A stretch of DNA of 64,000 nt from assembly GCA_964625145.1 (NCBI GenBank), contig CAZVAQ010000001.1, forward strand, positions 1-64,000. Reading direction: 5' to 3'. The notes beneath the pieces were generated by a model. The model did not search any database, was not told where the DNA came from, and saw only the letters and a program-made list of their open reading frames with translations. This DNA is from CAYTRP01 sp964625145. GTDB taxonomy: Bacteria; Sumerlaeota; Sumerlaeia; SLMS01; JAHLLQ01. Positions 9,061 through 18,809 of this stretch are shown here, one piece after another (positions within the stretch are counted from its first letter, which is position 1; every line of letters begins with the position of its first letter). A program made the translations under genes and the position numbers.

Positions 9061-10113
9061 TCAGCGGCGGTTCTTCTTCTCCAGCTCCTGGCGCAGGGGG
9101 AGGCAGAGGATGGCGAAGGGCTTTGCGCGGAGGCGGCCGATGGGGATGAAGGGGCACATCTCGCAGCGCTTCTGCGGTTCCTCCGCGCACATCTCGCACA
9201 GGCCATACGTGCCGGCCTCGAGGCGCTCCAGGGCGCGGGTCACTTGCGACAGCCGTTCCTCCTCATAGCGCCTCGTGACGAAGGTCGTCTCCAACGCGGA
9301 GCTATCGGTCGCAGCATCAGCTTGATGGTTGGAGAAGCTGCGGCTCATGTTCTCTTCGCTGGAGGTCGCAATTTCGTTCATGACCGCCAGGTCGCGCAAC
9401 AGGCGCGAGCGCTCGCTCTCCAGAATGTCCTTGAGCTCGCGCAACTCCGCCTTGGAGTAGGGCGCCTTGCGCTTCTTGACTCTCCGGGGAGCTGACGCAG
9501 GGGCTGTCTCCTTGGCGGAGCGCTTGCCACTCTTGACGATGCTGCTGATCTTGCGGGTCTCGGCGAATTCGGCGGCCTTGTGAACGGAGGAAGGGACGGC
9601 CGAACCAGTGCCCTTGCGCAGTTCCTCGGCGGCCTCGCGGGACTTGGCCTTGGTGTCCGCTGCGCGCATGGCAAGCAGCTTGGCCAGCTTCTCCTTGTTG
9701 GAGAGCGGCTTGGCGGGGGCCTCCGGTGCGGGGGCTGCCTTGACCGGCTTGATGGGCTTCTTGCCGAGCAGTTTCTTCAGGGTGGCGGACTTCCCCTTGG
9801 CGGCAGGAGTCTCCGCGGCCTTGGGAGCCGGAGAAGCCTTTGATGCGGCCTTCTTGGAGCCCTTGGTCGCCTCGGCCTTCGACTTGGTGGCCTTGGGTGC
9901 AGGGGTGCTTTGCTCCGCCTTCTTGGCGGGGGCTTCCTTCGGGGCGGTCGCCTTGGCCGGAGCGGCCTTCGGGGCTTTGGCCTTCGCCGGTGGAGTTGGG
10001 GCCGGCTTGGCTGCCGGTCTGGCCGTCTTCTTGGCGGGGGCCTTTGGCTTGGCGGGTGTCGCGCTCTTCTTCGCGGCGGGCTTGGGGGTGGCGGCGGCTT
10101 TCTTGGGGGTCAC
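9061..10113 (-). CDS. DksA/TraR-type zinc-finger protein with a histone-H1-like Lys/Ala/Pro tail
   Basis: 350 residues. About residues 1-190 are almost entirely Lys, Ala, Pro, Thr and Ser (KPAAKKSATPAKPKAPAKK and similar), as in bacterial histone-H1-like proteins. The C-terminal 130 residues form a DksA/TraR-like unit: a coiled-coil hairpin (ELRELKDILESERSRLLRDL onward) and a zinc finger beginning YGLCEMC. The finger is atypical: C306-x2-C309, then an extra C317-x2-C320, and only one late cysteine (C337 in FAILCLPLR) instead of a final CxxC. DksA proteins bind the RNA polymerase secondary channel, and the basic tail would add nonspecific DNA binding. It is the last gene of a minus-strand set with yggU and the PNP gene, 51 bases after the latter. 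Confidence 0.85.
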   Translation of the reverse strand: MTPKKAAATPKPAAKKSATPAKPKAPAKKTARPAAKPAPTPPAKAKAPKAAPAKATAPKEAPAKKAEQSTPAPKATKSKAEATKGSKKAASKASPAPKAAETPAAKGKSATLKKLLGKKPIKPVKAAPAPEAPAKPLSNKEKLAKLLAMRAADTKAKSREAAEELRKGTGSAVPSSVHKAAEFAETRKISSIVKSGKRSAKETAPASAPRRVKKRKAPYSKAELRELKDILESERSRLLRDLAVMNEIATSSEENMSRSFSNHQADAATDSSALETTFVTRRYEEERLSQVTRALERLEAGTYGLCEMCAEEPQKRCEMCPFIPIGRLRAKPFAILCLPLRQELEKKNRR

Positions 10114-10164
10114 TGGGGGGGCGCTCCTTGGCTCGGGGCGTGGGGGATGGGGCAGAAGAGGAAC

Positions 10165-10983
10165 TCAGAGGCGCTCGATGACGCCCAGGACGATGGCCTG
10201 GCGGTCGGCTTCGCGGCTGTTGGCCACTTCGATGATTTCGGCCACGGACACCGGGACCAGCGATTCGGGGTAGCATTCGTCCGTCACGGTCGACAGGCCC
10301 ATGACCTTCATTCCAGAATGGACGGCGACGATGTTTTCAGGGACCGTGGACATGGAGATCATGTCGGCGCCGATGCGCTGCAGAGCGCGGTATTCCGCGC
10401 GCGTCTCCAGATTGGGGCCGGTGACGGCACAGACGACGCCGCGCTGCAGGCGGATGCGCTTGTCGAGGGCCACTTCCTCGGCGATGTTCATCAGGTCCTT
10501 GGAGTAGGGCTCGCTCATGTCCGGGAACCGCGGCCCGAGGCGATCGTCATTTGGCCCGATGAGCGGGTTGTCGCCCATCAGGTTGATGTGGTCGCTGATC
10601 AGGACCAGCGCGCCTTTCCGGATCAGCGGGTTCACGCTGCCGACGGCGTTCATGATGATGACGGTGTCCACGCCGAGGGCCTTCATGACGCGCACGGGGA
10701 AGGTCACCTGCTCCAGCGTGTAGCCCTCGTAGCGGTGGAAGCGGCCCTGCATGACCAGGGCGTCCTTGCCGCCGAGCTTGCCGCAGCACAGGTAGCCCTT
10801 GTGGCTCTCCACCGTGGAGACGGGGAAGTGCGGGATCTCACCGTAGGGGATCTTGACGAGGCCCTCGGGCTTGTCGCCGAGCTCGCCCATGCCCGTGCCA
10901 CAGATGACACCGACGCGGGGCTGGATCTTGATGCGGCCCTTCAGATACTGGGCGGCTTCCTGGATTTTGTCATAGAGGTTCAT
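10165..10983 (-). CDS. Purine nucleoside phosphorylase (PNP/MTAP family)
   Basis: 272 residues; phosphorolysis of purine nucleosides to free base and (deoxy)ribose-1-phosphate. Visible motifs: VICGTGMGEL phosphate loop, HFPVSTVESHKGYL, GRFHRYEGY, NAVGSVNP, GPNLETRAEYRALQ and GADMISMSTVPE. In the base-binding strand the Asn that confers 6-oxopurine preference in trimeric PNPs is Asp here (STVTDECYP), as in MTAP-like enzymes and various bacterial PNPs. Specificity is therefore open. The start MNLYDKIQEA is chosen because its ATG overlaps the stop of yggU (ATGA, 10980-10983). A start 9 bases upstream would overlap yggU further. Confidence 0.9.
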   Translation of the reverse strand: MNLYDKIQEAAQYLKGRIKIQPRVGVICGTGMGELGDKPEGLVKIPYGEIPHFPVSTVESHKGYLCCGKLGGKDALVMQGRFHRYEGYTLEQVTFPVRVMKALGVDTVIIMNAVGSVNPLIRKGALVLISDHINLMGDNPLIGPNDDRLGPRFPDMSEPYSKDLMNIAEEVALDKRIRLQRGVVCAVTGPNLETRAEYRALQRIGADMISMSTVPENIVAVHSGMKVMGLSTVTDECYPESLVPVSVAEIIEVANSREADRQAIVLGVIERL

Positions 10984-11312
10984 GATTGGCAAACGACCTT
11001 GGCCTTTTGGTTTTTGGAGTCAGGTGCGGCCTCGAGGAGTTCGGCGGCCTGCTCGGCGGTGAGACCCTCGACGGCCACGGTCTTGTCGCGGGACTTCTCG
11101 CCGCGCGTAATGGCGACGGCCGACCGGGGAACGCGTAAAATCTGGGCAAAAAAACGGATCACGGCGTCGTTGGCCTTGCCGTCGACGGGGGGTGCCTGGA
11201 TGGCGATTTTGAGGCGTTCGGCGTGGGTCCCGGCGATGGCGCTTCGGCGGGCTCCCGGCTGGACGTGAACGTCCAGTTCAATGCCCGATGAAGTATTTCG
11301 CAAACCCAACAT
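10980..11312 (-). CDS. yggU: DUF167 / YggU family protein
   Basis: 110 residues with the whole DUF167 fold: LDVHVQPGARRSAIAG, then the signature APPVDGKANDAVIRFFAQIL (about 40-59) and ITRGEKSRDKTVAVEG. The family is widespread and its function is unknown. A TATAAT hexamer on the minus strand (11322-11327) sits only 9 bases upstream of the ATG, so the transcript may have almost no leader. The stop overlaps the PNP gene start. The reading frame stays open for another 1.1 kb upstream, but only as the antisense of alaS and the intergenic region, so this ATG is the sensible start. Confidence 0.88.
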   Translation of the reverse strand: MLGLRNTSSGIELDVHVQPGARRSAIAGTHAERLKIAIQAPPVDGKANDAVIRFFAQILRVPRSAVAITRGEKSRDKTVAVEGLTAEQAAELLEAAPDSKNQKAKVVCQS

Positions 11313-11648
11313 TTTCAATTGATTATACGCTTGATACGGAATGGCCTTACGCGGCGGAGGCAGGAGGGTAGGTTGGCGCCCAACCGTGTCAAGTGCAAAC
11401 GGGGGCGAGGAGCTGGGCATCTCTTGCCGCCAGTTCAGAGTGCAATTGACGCGACTCATTGACTTGCCGGGCCGGCGCCAAGCACTCTCAGGGCGTGCGC
11501 TTGGCTTAAGGCGCGGCGGGCGGGACTTGGCAGGCACGGAAGCCTGCCCTACGTTGGCCCTTTGCGCTTGCTCGCGGGCATGGCGTGGCGCGAGAACCCC
11601 GCTCCCGTCTGATGGCGGCGGGGTATTCATGGTGCGATCGGTGACCCT
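11313..11648. other. Divergent intergenic region with several small palindromes
   Basis: This gap lies between yggU (minus) and alaS (plus) and holds no credible gene. It does hold a GGTTGG-CGC-CCAACC hairpin (11371-11385), a looser inverted repeat around GCCAAGC...GCTTGGC (11477-11505), and one copy of a dispersed palindromic repeat (11523-11552). A plus-strand frame covering most of it has no coding character. Confidence 0.6.
11523..11552 (+). repeat. Dispersed palindromic repeat, copy 1
   Basis: GGACTTGGCAGGC followed by GGAAGCCTGCCCTAC, with a 7-bp stem GGCAGGC/GCCTGCC. The same element, inverted, is at 43643-43671 with only an indel and two or three substitutions. Both copies are in non-coding DNA. 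Confidence 0.7.
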
Positions 11649-14438
11649 ATGTCCTTGTCCGGCAATGAACTGAGACGCGAATTCTTGCGGTTTTTCGAGT
11701 CCCTCCCGGGGGCGGGGCACAAGGTGGTGGCCCCGGCGCCACTGATCCCGCCGGACGACCCGACGCTGCTGTTCACGAGCGCGGGGATGGTGCAGTTCAA
11801 GAGCCTGTACAGCGGCGAGGTGGACCCGCTCCCCTACCGGAGGGCGGCGTCGTGCCAGCCGTGCCTGCGCGCAGGGGGGAAGGGGAGCGACCTGGAAAAC
11901 GTCGGCAAGACGCTGCGGCATCACACACTGTTCGAGATGCTGGGGAACTTCAGCTTCGGGGATTACTTCAAGCGCGAGGCGATCCGCTGGGCTTGGAAGT
12001 TTGTGACCGAGACGATGGGGCTGCCCAAGGAGCGCCTGTTCCCGACGATATTCGAGGAGGACGACGAGGCGGAGCAGCTGTGGCGCGACGAGACGGATTG
12101 TCACTACACGCCGGTGCGATTGGACGCGAAGCAGAACTTCTGGGGGCCGGCGGGTGACACGGGCGCGTGTGGGCCGTGCAGCGAGTTGTGCTTCTTCATG
12201 GGAAGCGATGAGGAGTTGGCCGCCATCAAGGCGGAGCTGGCCAAGAGCGAATCGCATTACATGCCGATCCTGGCGAAGCGGATCGACGAGGAAGGGGACT
12301 TGTTCCTGGAGATCTGGAACATGGTATTCCCGCAGTTCGACCAGCAGCGCGATGGCTCGCGGTTGCCGTTGAAGAATCGCGGCATCGATACGGGCGCGGG
12401 GCTGGAGCGCATGACGACGGTGATGATGTGGATGCAGGGGCAGGCCTCCACGCCGTACGAGACGGACCTGCTGCAACCGGTCGTGCAGGCGGCCGCGTCG
12501 ATCTTGGGTGTGAAGTATCTAAAGATTCGTGATGAGAACGGGCAGACGGACGAGGCCACGCGCGTGCGCCTCGGCATCAACGCGATCGCGGATCATGCGC
12601 GGGCGTTGAGTTTCTGCCTCGCGGAGGGAATCACTCCGGGTAACATCGGGCGCGGTTATGTCATTCGCCGTATTCAGCGGCGCGCGCTGCGGTTCTCGTC
12701 GCTGTTGGGCAAGGACGACGCGTTCATGGCGGAGCTGGTGGATCCGGTGATCGAGGCCATGGGCGGCGCGTATCCGCACCTGAAGTCCAAGGCGGATTTC
12801 ATCCGCAAGGCGATCCGAATCGAGGAAGAATCCTTCCTGCGCACGCGCAATCGCGGCACGCGGCTGCTGGACGAATTGATCGAGCAGGCACAAGATCGCG
12901 GCGACAAGGCTATCCCCGGCGCGGAGGCGTTCAAGTTGTGGGACACGTATGGTTTCCCGCTGGATTTGACGCGCGAGATCGCGGGCGATGCGGGTGTGAC
13001 CATCGACCAGTCGGGCTATGATGCGGCATTGAAGGAACAACGCGAGCGCGGCGTGGCGAGTTGGCGCGGGGAAGCGCTGGCCAAGGAAGCGCAACTCCTG
13101 GAGCCCATCGCCGACAAGCACGGCGCGACGCCGTTTGTGGGCTACGATCCGGCTGTGCCTCCGGTGGAGGCAAAGGTGTTGGCTCTGATTGTTGATGGCG
13201 CCTTGGCGGATAGCATGGGTGAGGGAACGAGCGCGGTTGTGGTGTTGGACAAGACGCCCTTCTACGCGGAAGCGGGCGGTCAGATCGGCGACACTGGTGT
13301 GATCTCGACGGCGGACGGCGCGTTGTTTGAAGTGCACGACACGCAGAAGACGGCTGATGGGATCATCATGCACCGCGGTCATGTGCAGGCAGGTTCGCTG
13401 AAGGTCGGCGCGGTGGTGACGGCGCAGGTGGACGGCGCGCGGCGCATGGCGATTCGGCGCAATCACAGCTCGGTGCATTTGCTGCAGGCGGCACTGAAGC
13501 GTCATGTCGGCGATCATGTGGCGCAGGCCGGTTCGTTCGTCGGGCCCGACTATGCGCGGTTTGACTTTTCACATCCGGAGCAGATTCCGGCGGAGATATT
13601 GCGCAAGGTGCAGGAAGACGTGAACCGGATGATCCTGGCGGATTATGCGGTGACGACCGAGGTGTTGCCGCTGGAGGAAGCGCGGGCGAAGGGCGCGATT
13701 GCGCCTTTCGGCGAGAAGTACGGCCCGACGGTGCGCGTGGTGAGCATGGGGAACGCGGTGGAGGTGCCCTCCATCGAGTTCTGCGGCGGAACGCATCTGG
13801 AGCGCACGGGCCAGGCTGCCCGATTCCGCATCATCAGCGAAGGGAGCATCGCCAGTGGCGTGCGGCGCATCGAGTTCACGGCAGGCGAGCCGGCAATGGT
13901 GGCGGATCTGGAGGATCAGTGGGGCGTGCTGAAGCCGTTGGAGGCGACGCTGGCTTCGCGTGGGCATGCACTCGTGGATCGCGTGGCGCAGTTGTCCGCA
14001 CGCGTGAAGCAACTGGAGAAGGAACTGGCGCGCGAGCGGAGCAAGGCTCTGCTGTCAAACGTGGCGGCGTTTGCGTCGCAGGCAGTGGACCTTGGCGATG
14101 GCGCCAAGCTCGCCACGGCGTTGGTAGAGGATGTCGCCGCGAATGACTTGCGGGCGTTTGCGGTCGCGATTCAGGAGACGCTCGGCGCGAAGGGCATTGC
14201 GGTGGCGGTTTCGAAGAACGAGGACGACAAGGTAGCCATCGTTGCGGCGACCGGTGCGGAAGCGCGCGGTGCGTTTCCGGCGGGCAAGGTCGTGAATGCG
14301 ATTGCCGCGCCGCTGGGCGGCAAGGGTGGCGGCAAGCCGGACGTCGCGCAGGCGGGTGCCAAGGGAGCATCCAACCTGGAGGACGTGCTGGCGGGTGCGA
14401 AGGACCTGATCGAGCAAATCAACGCGGCGGCGGGGTGA
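11649..14438 (+). CDS. alaS: Alanyl-tRNA synthetase
   Basis: 929 residues, full length. It charges tRNA-Ala and edits mischarged Ser/Gly. The aminoacylation domain starts with LRREFLRFFESLPGAGHKVV and TLLFTSAGMVQFKSLYSG. The editing domain carries the zinc/active-site set HSSVH (near residue 606) and CGGTH (near 712). A Gly/Lys-rich C-Ala domain ends the protein (GGKGGGKPDVAQAGAKG). The start at MSLSGNELRR matches the usual N-terminus, and the next gene begins 4 bases after its stop. Confidence 0.97.
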   Translation: MSLSGNELRREFLRFFESLPGAGHKVVAPAPLIPPDDPTLLFTSAGMVQFKSLYSGEVDPLPYRRAASCQPCLRAGGKGSDLENVGKTLRHHTLFEMLGNFSFGDYFKREAIRWAWKFVTETMGLPKERLFPTIFEEDDEAEQLWRDETDCHYTPVRLDAKQNFWGPAGDTGACGPCSELCFFMGSDEELAAIKAELAKSESHYMPILAKRIDEEGDLFLEIWNMVFPQFDQQRDGSRLPLKNRGIDTGAGLERMTTVMMWMQGQASTPYETDLLQPVVQAAASILGVKYLKIRDENGQTDEATRVRLGINAIADHARALSFCLAEGITPGNIGRGYVIRRIQRRALRFSSLLGKDDAFMAELVDPVIEAMGGAYPHLKSKADFIRKAIRIEEESFLRTRNRGTRLLDELIEQAQDRGDKAIPGAEAFKLWDTYGFPLDLTREIAGDAGVTIDQSGYDAALKEQRERGVASWRGEALAKEAQLLEPIADKHGATPFVGYDPAVPPVEAKVLALIVDGALADSMGEGTSAVVVLDKTPFYAEAGGQIGDTGVISTADGALFEVHDTQKTADGIIMHRGHVQAGSLKVGAVVTAQVDGARRMAIRRNHSSVHLLQAALKRHVGDHVAQAGSFVGPDYARFDFSHPEQIPAEILRKVQEDVNRMILADYAVTTEVLPLEEARAKGAIAPFGEKYGPTVRVVSMGNAVEVPSIEFCGGTHLERTGQAARFRIISEGSIASGVRRIEFTAGEPAMVADLEDQWGVLKPLEATLASRGHALVDRVAQLSARVKQLEKELARERSKALLSNVAAFASQAVDLGDGAKLATALVEDVAANDLRAFAVAIQETLGAKGIAVAVSKNEDDKVAIVAATGAEARGAFPAGKVVNAIAAPLGGKGGGKPDVAQAGAKGASNLEDVLAGAKDLIEQINAAAG

Positions 14439-14442
14439 AGGC

Positions 14443-15162
14443 GTGCACGATCCCGTGGCCGTGGAGGCTGCCAATCAATTCTGGGCCGCGTCGTTGGGGG
14501 TGGATGAGCAACGGTTGGAGGAAAGCGGGACGATTGTTGTCCCCAACCGCATGGAAACCGATTCGGCCGGTGTGATTGTCTTCCGCCGGCGTGATGCGTG
14601 CATCCTGTCTGTCATCCATCCCGATCCGGCTGTGGTGATCGACCGTGTGATGGATATCGGCCGGCGGAACACTGCGGAGGAACTGCTGCAGGCGGAGGCG
14701 TGGAAGGAGCTGGCGGAGAGGGTCAGTCCTGCCGCGACCAGCTTTGTCACTTCCCGTAATCGGGTGCCGCCCCGGCCGAGAGGAAGCATCCGTAGTCTGG
14801 ACAACACGGCAGACCTGCGGCGGCTGCGGGAAGGCGCGGACGAGGAGGAGTGGCGCCGCGGCGGTGTTGATGAGATGGGTTTGCAGTTGGTGGGCGTGTT
14901 CGATCGGGGCGAACTGGTAGCGGCGGGATCGATCGATCCGGGGAGCAACAAGCTGGGGACGCTGCGGATTTTCGTATCGCGCGAACATCGGCGGCGCGGA
15001 TTGGGTTCCATGTTGGTGGGTTATCTCGCAAACCATTCGGCCACAACGGTCGGCACGCTTCAAATGCTTCCGTTGAAGGGCGATCCGGCGGGCGAAGGTC
15101 TAGCCCTGATGTCCGGCTTCTTTCCGTTCGGGGAGACGGTGACTGTCATCCTGAAGAACTGA
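14443..15162 (+). CDS. GNAT-family N-acetyltransferase
   Basis: 239 residues from a GTG codon 4 bases after the alaS stop. The C-terminal part contains a GNAT acetyl-CoA site: FDRGELVAAGSI leads into LRIFVSREHRRRGLGSMLVG (about residues 170-190), with the Q/RxxGxG/A pyrophosphate loop as RRRGLGS. The N-terminal 115 residues resemble the non-catalytic half seen in some bacterial GNATs that act on small molecules. Substrate unknown. It is probably cotranscribed with alaS, but no functional link is evident. Confidence 0.8.
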   Translation: MHDPVAVEAANQFWAASLGVDEQRLEESGTIVVPNRMETDSAGVIVFRRRDACILSVIHPDPAVVIDRVMDIGRRNTAEELLQAEAWKELAERVSPAATSFVTSRNRVPPRPRGSIRSLDNTADLRRLREGADEEEWRRGGVDEMGLQLVGVFDRGELVAAGSIDPGSNKLGTLRIFVSREHRRRGLGSMLVGYLANHSATTVGTLQMLPLKGDPAGEGLALMSGFFPFGETVTVILKN

Positions 15163-15177
15163 TTCTCAAAGAGTTGA

Positions 15178-16974
<1,797 letters not shown>

Positions 16975-17000
16975 TGGTGCCGGACAAACGAGTTTGATCC

Positions 17001-17029
17001 CAATGCCCGCCGAGACCCGGCGGGCATTG
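17001..17029 (+). terminator. Hairpin terminator after pyrG
   Basis: A 12-bp perfect stem (CAATGCCCGCCG, 17001-17012, pairing with 17018-17029) with a 5-base loop lies 27 bases after the pyrG stop. There is no clear T-run, so efficiency is uncertain. Confidence 0.65.
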
Positions 17030-17054
17030 CTCTGGCCCTGCGGAGGGGGCGGGG

Positions 17055-17099
17055 GTGGACGTGGTGGAGGAGGTGGACGGAGTGGACACAGTGGACGAA
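17055..17099 (+). repeat. Tandem 9-base repeat GTGGACNNN
   Basis: Five consecutive 9-base units start GTGGAC or GTGGAG at 17055, 17064, 17073, 17082 and 17091. The array is intergenic, between the pyrG terminator and nadB, about 55 bases before the nadB start. It could be a simple-sequence expansion or a multi-site binding region. Confidence 0.7.
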
Positions 17100-17153
17100 C
17101 TGAGGGATGTTTTGAGGCATAATCCTGCACTTGACTGAAAGGCACATTCGCGC

Positions 17154-18716
17154 ATGCCACATCATTCCGACGTGTTGGTGATAGGCTCCGGTGTTGCCGG
17201 TTGCGCGACGGCATTGGCGGCGGCGGATGCGGGGTTGCAGGTGACGATGCTGACCAACGCGCCGGCGCCGGACAAGGGATCCAGTACCTCGTGGGCGCAG
17301 GGTGGCATCATCTACACGAGTCCGGAAGACTCGCCTGGCCTGTTGGCAAAGGACATCCAGATCGCAGGGACGGACATCTGCAGTCTCGAAGCGGTGCGGC
17401 AACTGAGTGAGCGTGGGCCGGAGTTGGTGAAGAAGGTCTTGATCGAGCGATGCGGTGTCGCCTTCGACCGAAACGCCGCGGGAAATTTGGATCTGACGGA
17501 GGAGGCCGCGCACAGCGTGCAGCGGATTCTTCACGTGGGGGACTTGACCGGCGAGGCGATAGCACGCGCCATGGGGCGCACGGTGGCGGCACATCCCAAC
17601 GTTCGGATTTTGACCAATGCCACCGGGGTGGATTTGATCCTGACGGGGAATCATACGGCCGATCCCCGGGATTACTACAAGCCTCCGCAAGTGCTTGGTG
17701 CCTACGTCTTCAACCAGGACGACGGCTCGGTCGAACCATTCGTCGCGCGGGAGACGGTGCTGGCAACGGGAGGGCTGGGGCAGGTGTTCCTGCACACGAC
17801 CAACCCAAAGCGCGCACGCGGAGACGGCCTTGCGATGGCCTATCGCGCAGGAGCATGGATCGTGAACCTGGAGTACATCCAGTTTCACCCGACGGCCCTG
17901 TATCACCGGTTTGGGACGAGCCTGCTGATTTCCGAGACGGTACGCGGCGAAGGCGGAAAGCTGATCGGCGCGGATGGCAAGGCGTTCATGCACAAATACG
18001 ACCCGCGCGAGGAACTGGCTCCGCGTGATGTGGTGGCGCGTGCGCTGCACGAGGAGATGCTGGCGACGGGCGAGCCGTGCATGTACCTGGACATTTCGTT
18101 CAAGGATCGCGATTGGATCATCCAGCGTTTTCCGTTCATCCACAAGTCGCTGATGGAGTTCAACATCGACATGACCCGCCAACCCATCCCCGTGGTGCCG
18201 GCGGCGCATTATTGCTGCGGCGGTGTGTTGGTAGACCTGGTGGGGCGGACGACCATCAAGGGATTGCGCGCCGTGGGCGAAGTGTCCTGCACGGGCCTGC
18301 ATGGCGCAAATCGCCTGGCGAGCACTTCGCTGTTGGAGGGCCTGGTGTGGGGTGTTGCCACAGGCGAGGACATCGCGCAGCACGCCAACGAGAACGGCAT
18401 GCCAACGGCGGAGAAGGTGGTGCCTTGGAAGATGGAGGATGAAGAGGTCGATCCGGCGCTCGTGGCGCAGGATTGGATGAGCATCCGCCAGACGATGTGG
18501 AACTACGTGGGGCTGGTGAGAACGACGCGACGCATGCACCGGGCGCTGCGGATCCTGCGCGACTTGCAGTTCGACGTGGAATTGTTCTATCGGCGCGCGC
18601 GGCTGAATGATGAACTGATCGGCCTGCGCAATGGCGCGCAGGCGGCATTGGCGATCGTGCACGCTGCATATCGCAATCGCAAGAGCCGGGGAGGGCATTT
18701 TAGGAAGGACGATTAA
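17154..18716 (+). CDS. nadB: L-aspartate oxidase
   Basis: 520 residues; FAD enzyme that oxidises L-aspartate to iminoaspartate, the first step of de novo NAD synthesis. It has an FAD Rossmann motif (VLVIGSGVAGCATALAAADA, about 7-26), SSTSWAQGGI and the substrate/FAD region AAHYCCGGVLVDLVGRT. The later GEVSCTGLHGANRLASTSLL block distinguishes this flavoprotein family. The C-terminal helical domain (RQTMWNYVGLVRTTRRM) is also typical. nadA and nadC are not in the window. A CATAAT -10-like hexamer lies at 17118-17123 with no convincing -35 box. Confidence 0.94.
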   Translation: MPHHSDVLVIGSGVAGCATALAAADAGLQVTMLTNAPAPDKGSSTSWAQGGIIYTSPEDSPGLLAKDIQIAGTDICSLEAVRQLSERGPELVKKVLIERCGVAFDRNAAGNLDLTEEAAHSVQRILHVGDLTGEAIARAMGRTVAAHPNVRILTNATGVDLILTGNHTADPRDYYKPPQVLGAYVFNQDDGSVEPFVARETVLATGGLGQVFLHTTNPKRARGDGLAMAYRAGAWIVNLEYIQFHPTALYHRFGTSLLISETVRGEGGKLIGADGKAFMHKYDPREELAPRDVVARALHEEMLATGEPCMYLDISFKDRDWIIQRFPFIHKSLMEFNIDMTRQPIPVVPAAHYCCGGVLVDLVGRTTIKGLRAVGEVSCTGLHGANRLASTSLLEGLVWGVATGEDIAQHANENGMPTAEKVVPWKMEDEEVDPALVAQDWMSIRQTMWNYVGLVRTTRRMHRALRILRDLQFDVELFYRRARLNDELIGLRNGAQAALAIVHAAYRNRKSRGGHFRKDD

Positions 18717-18809
18717 GTAGGGACAAGGGATGAAGAGGGGATGGAGACTGGTGGTGGTGGATATTGGGGTGGTGTGGATGCATTGATAATTTGATTGGAT
18801 GGAAGGTTG

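Noticed and set aside
9910..11268. 452-residue plus-strand frame over the DksA-like and PNP genes
   Set aside because: Antisense of two recognisable minus-strand genes; Gly/Leu/Arg composition reflects the reverse of the Lys/Ala/Pro tail.
11341..11673. 110-residue plus-strand frame upstream of alaS
   Set aside because: Covers palindromic intergenic DNA, has no ribosome-binding site or motif, and overlaps the alaS start.
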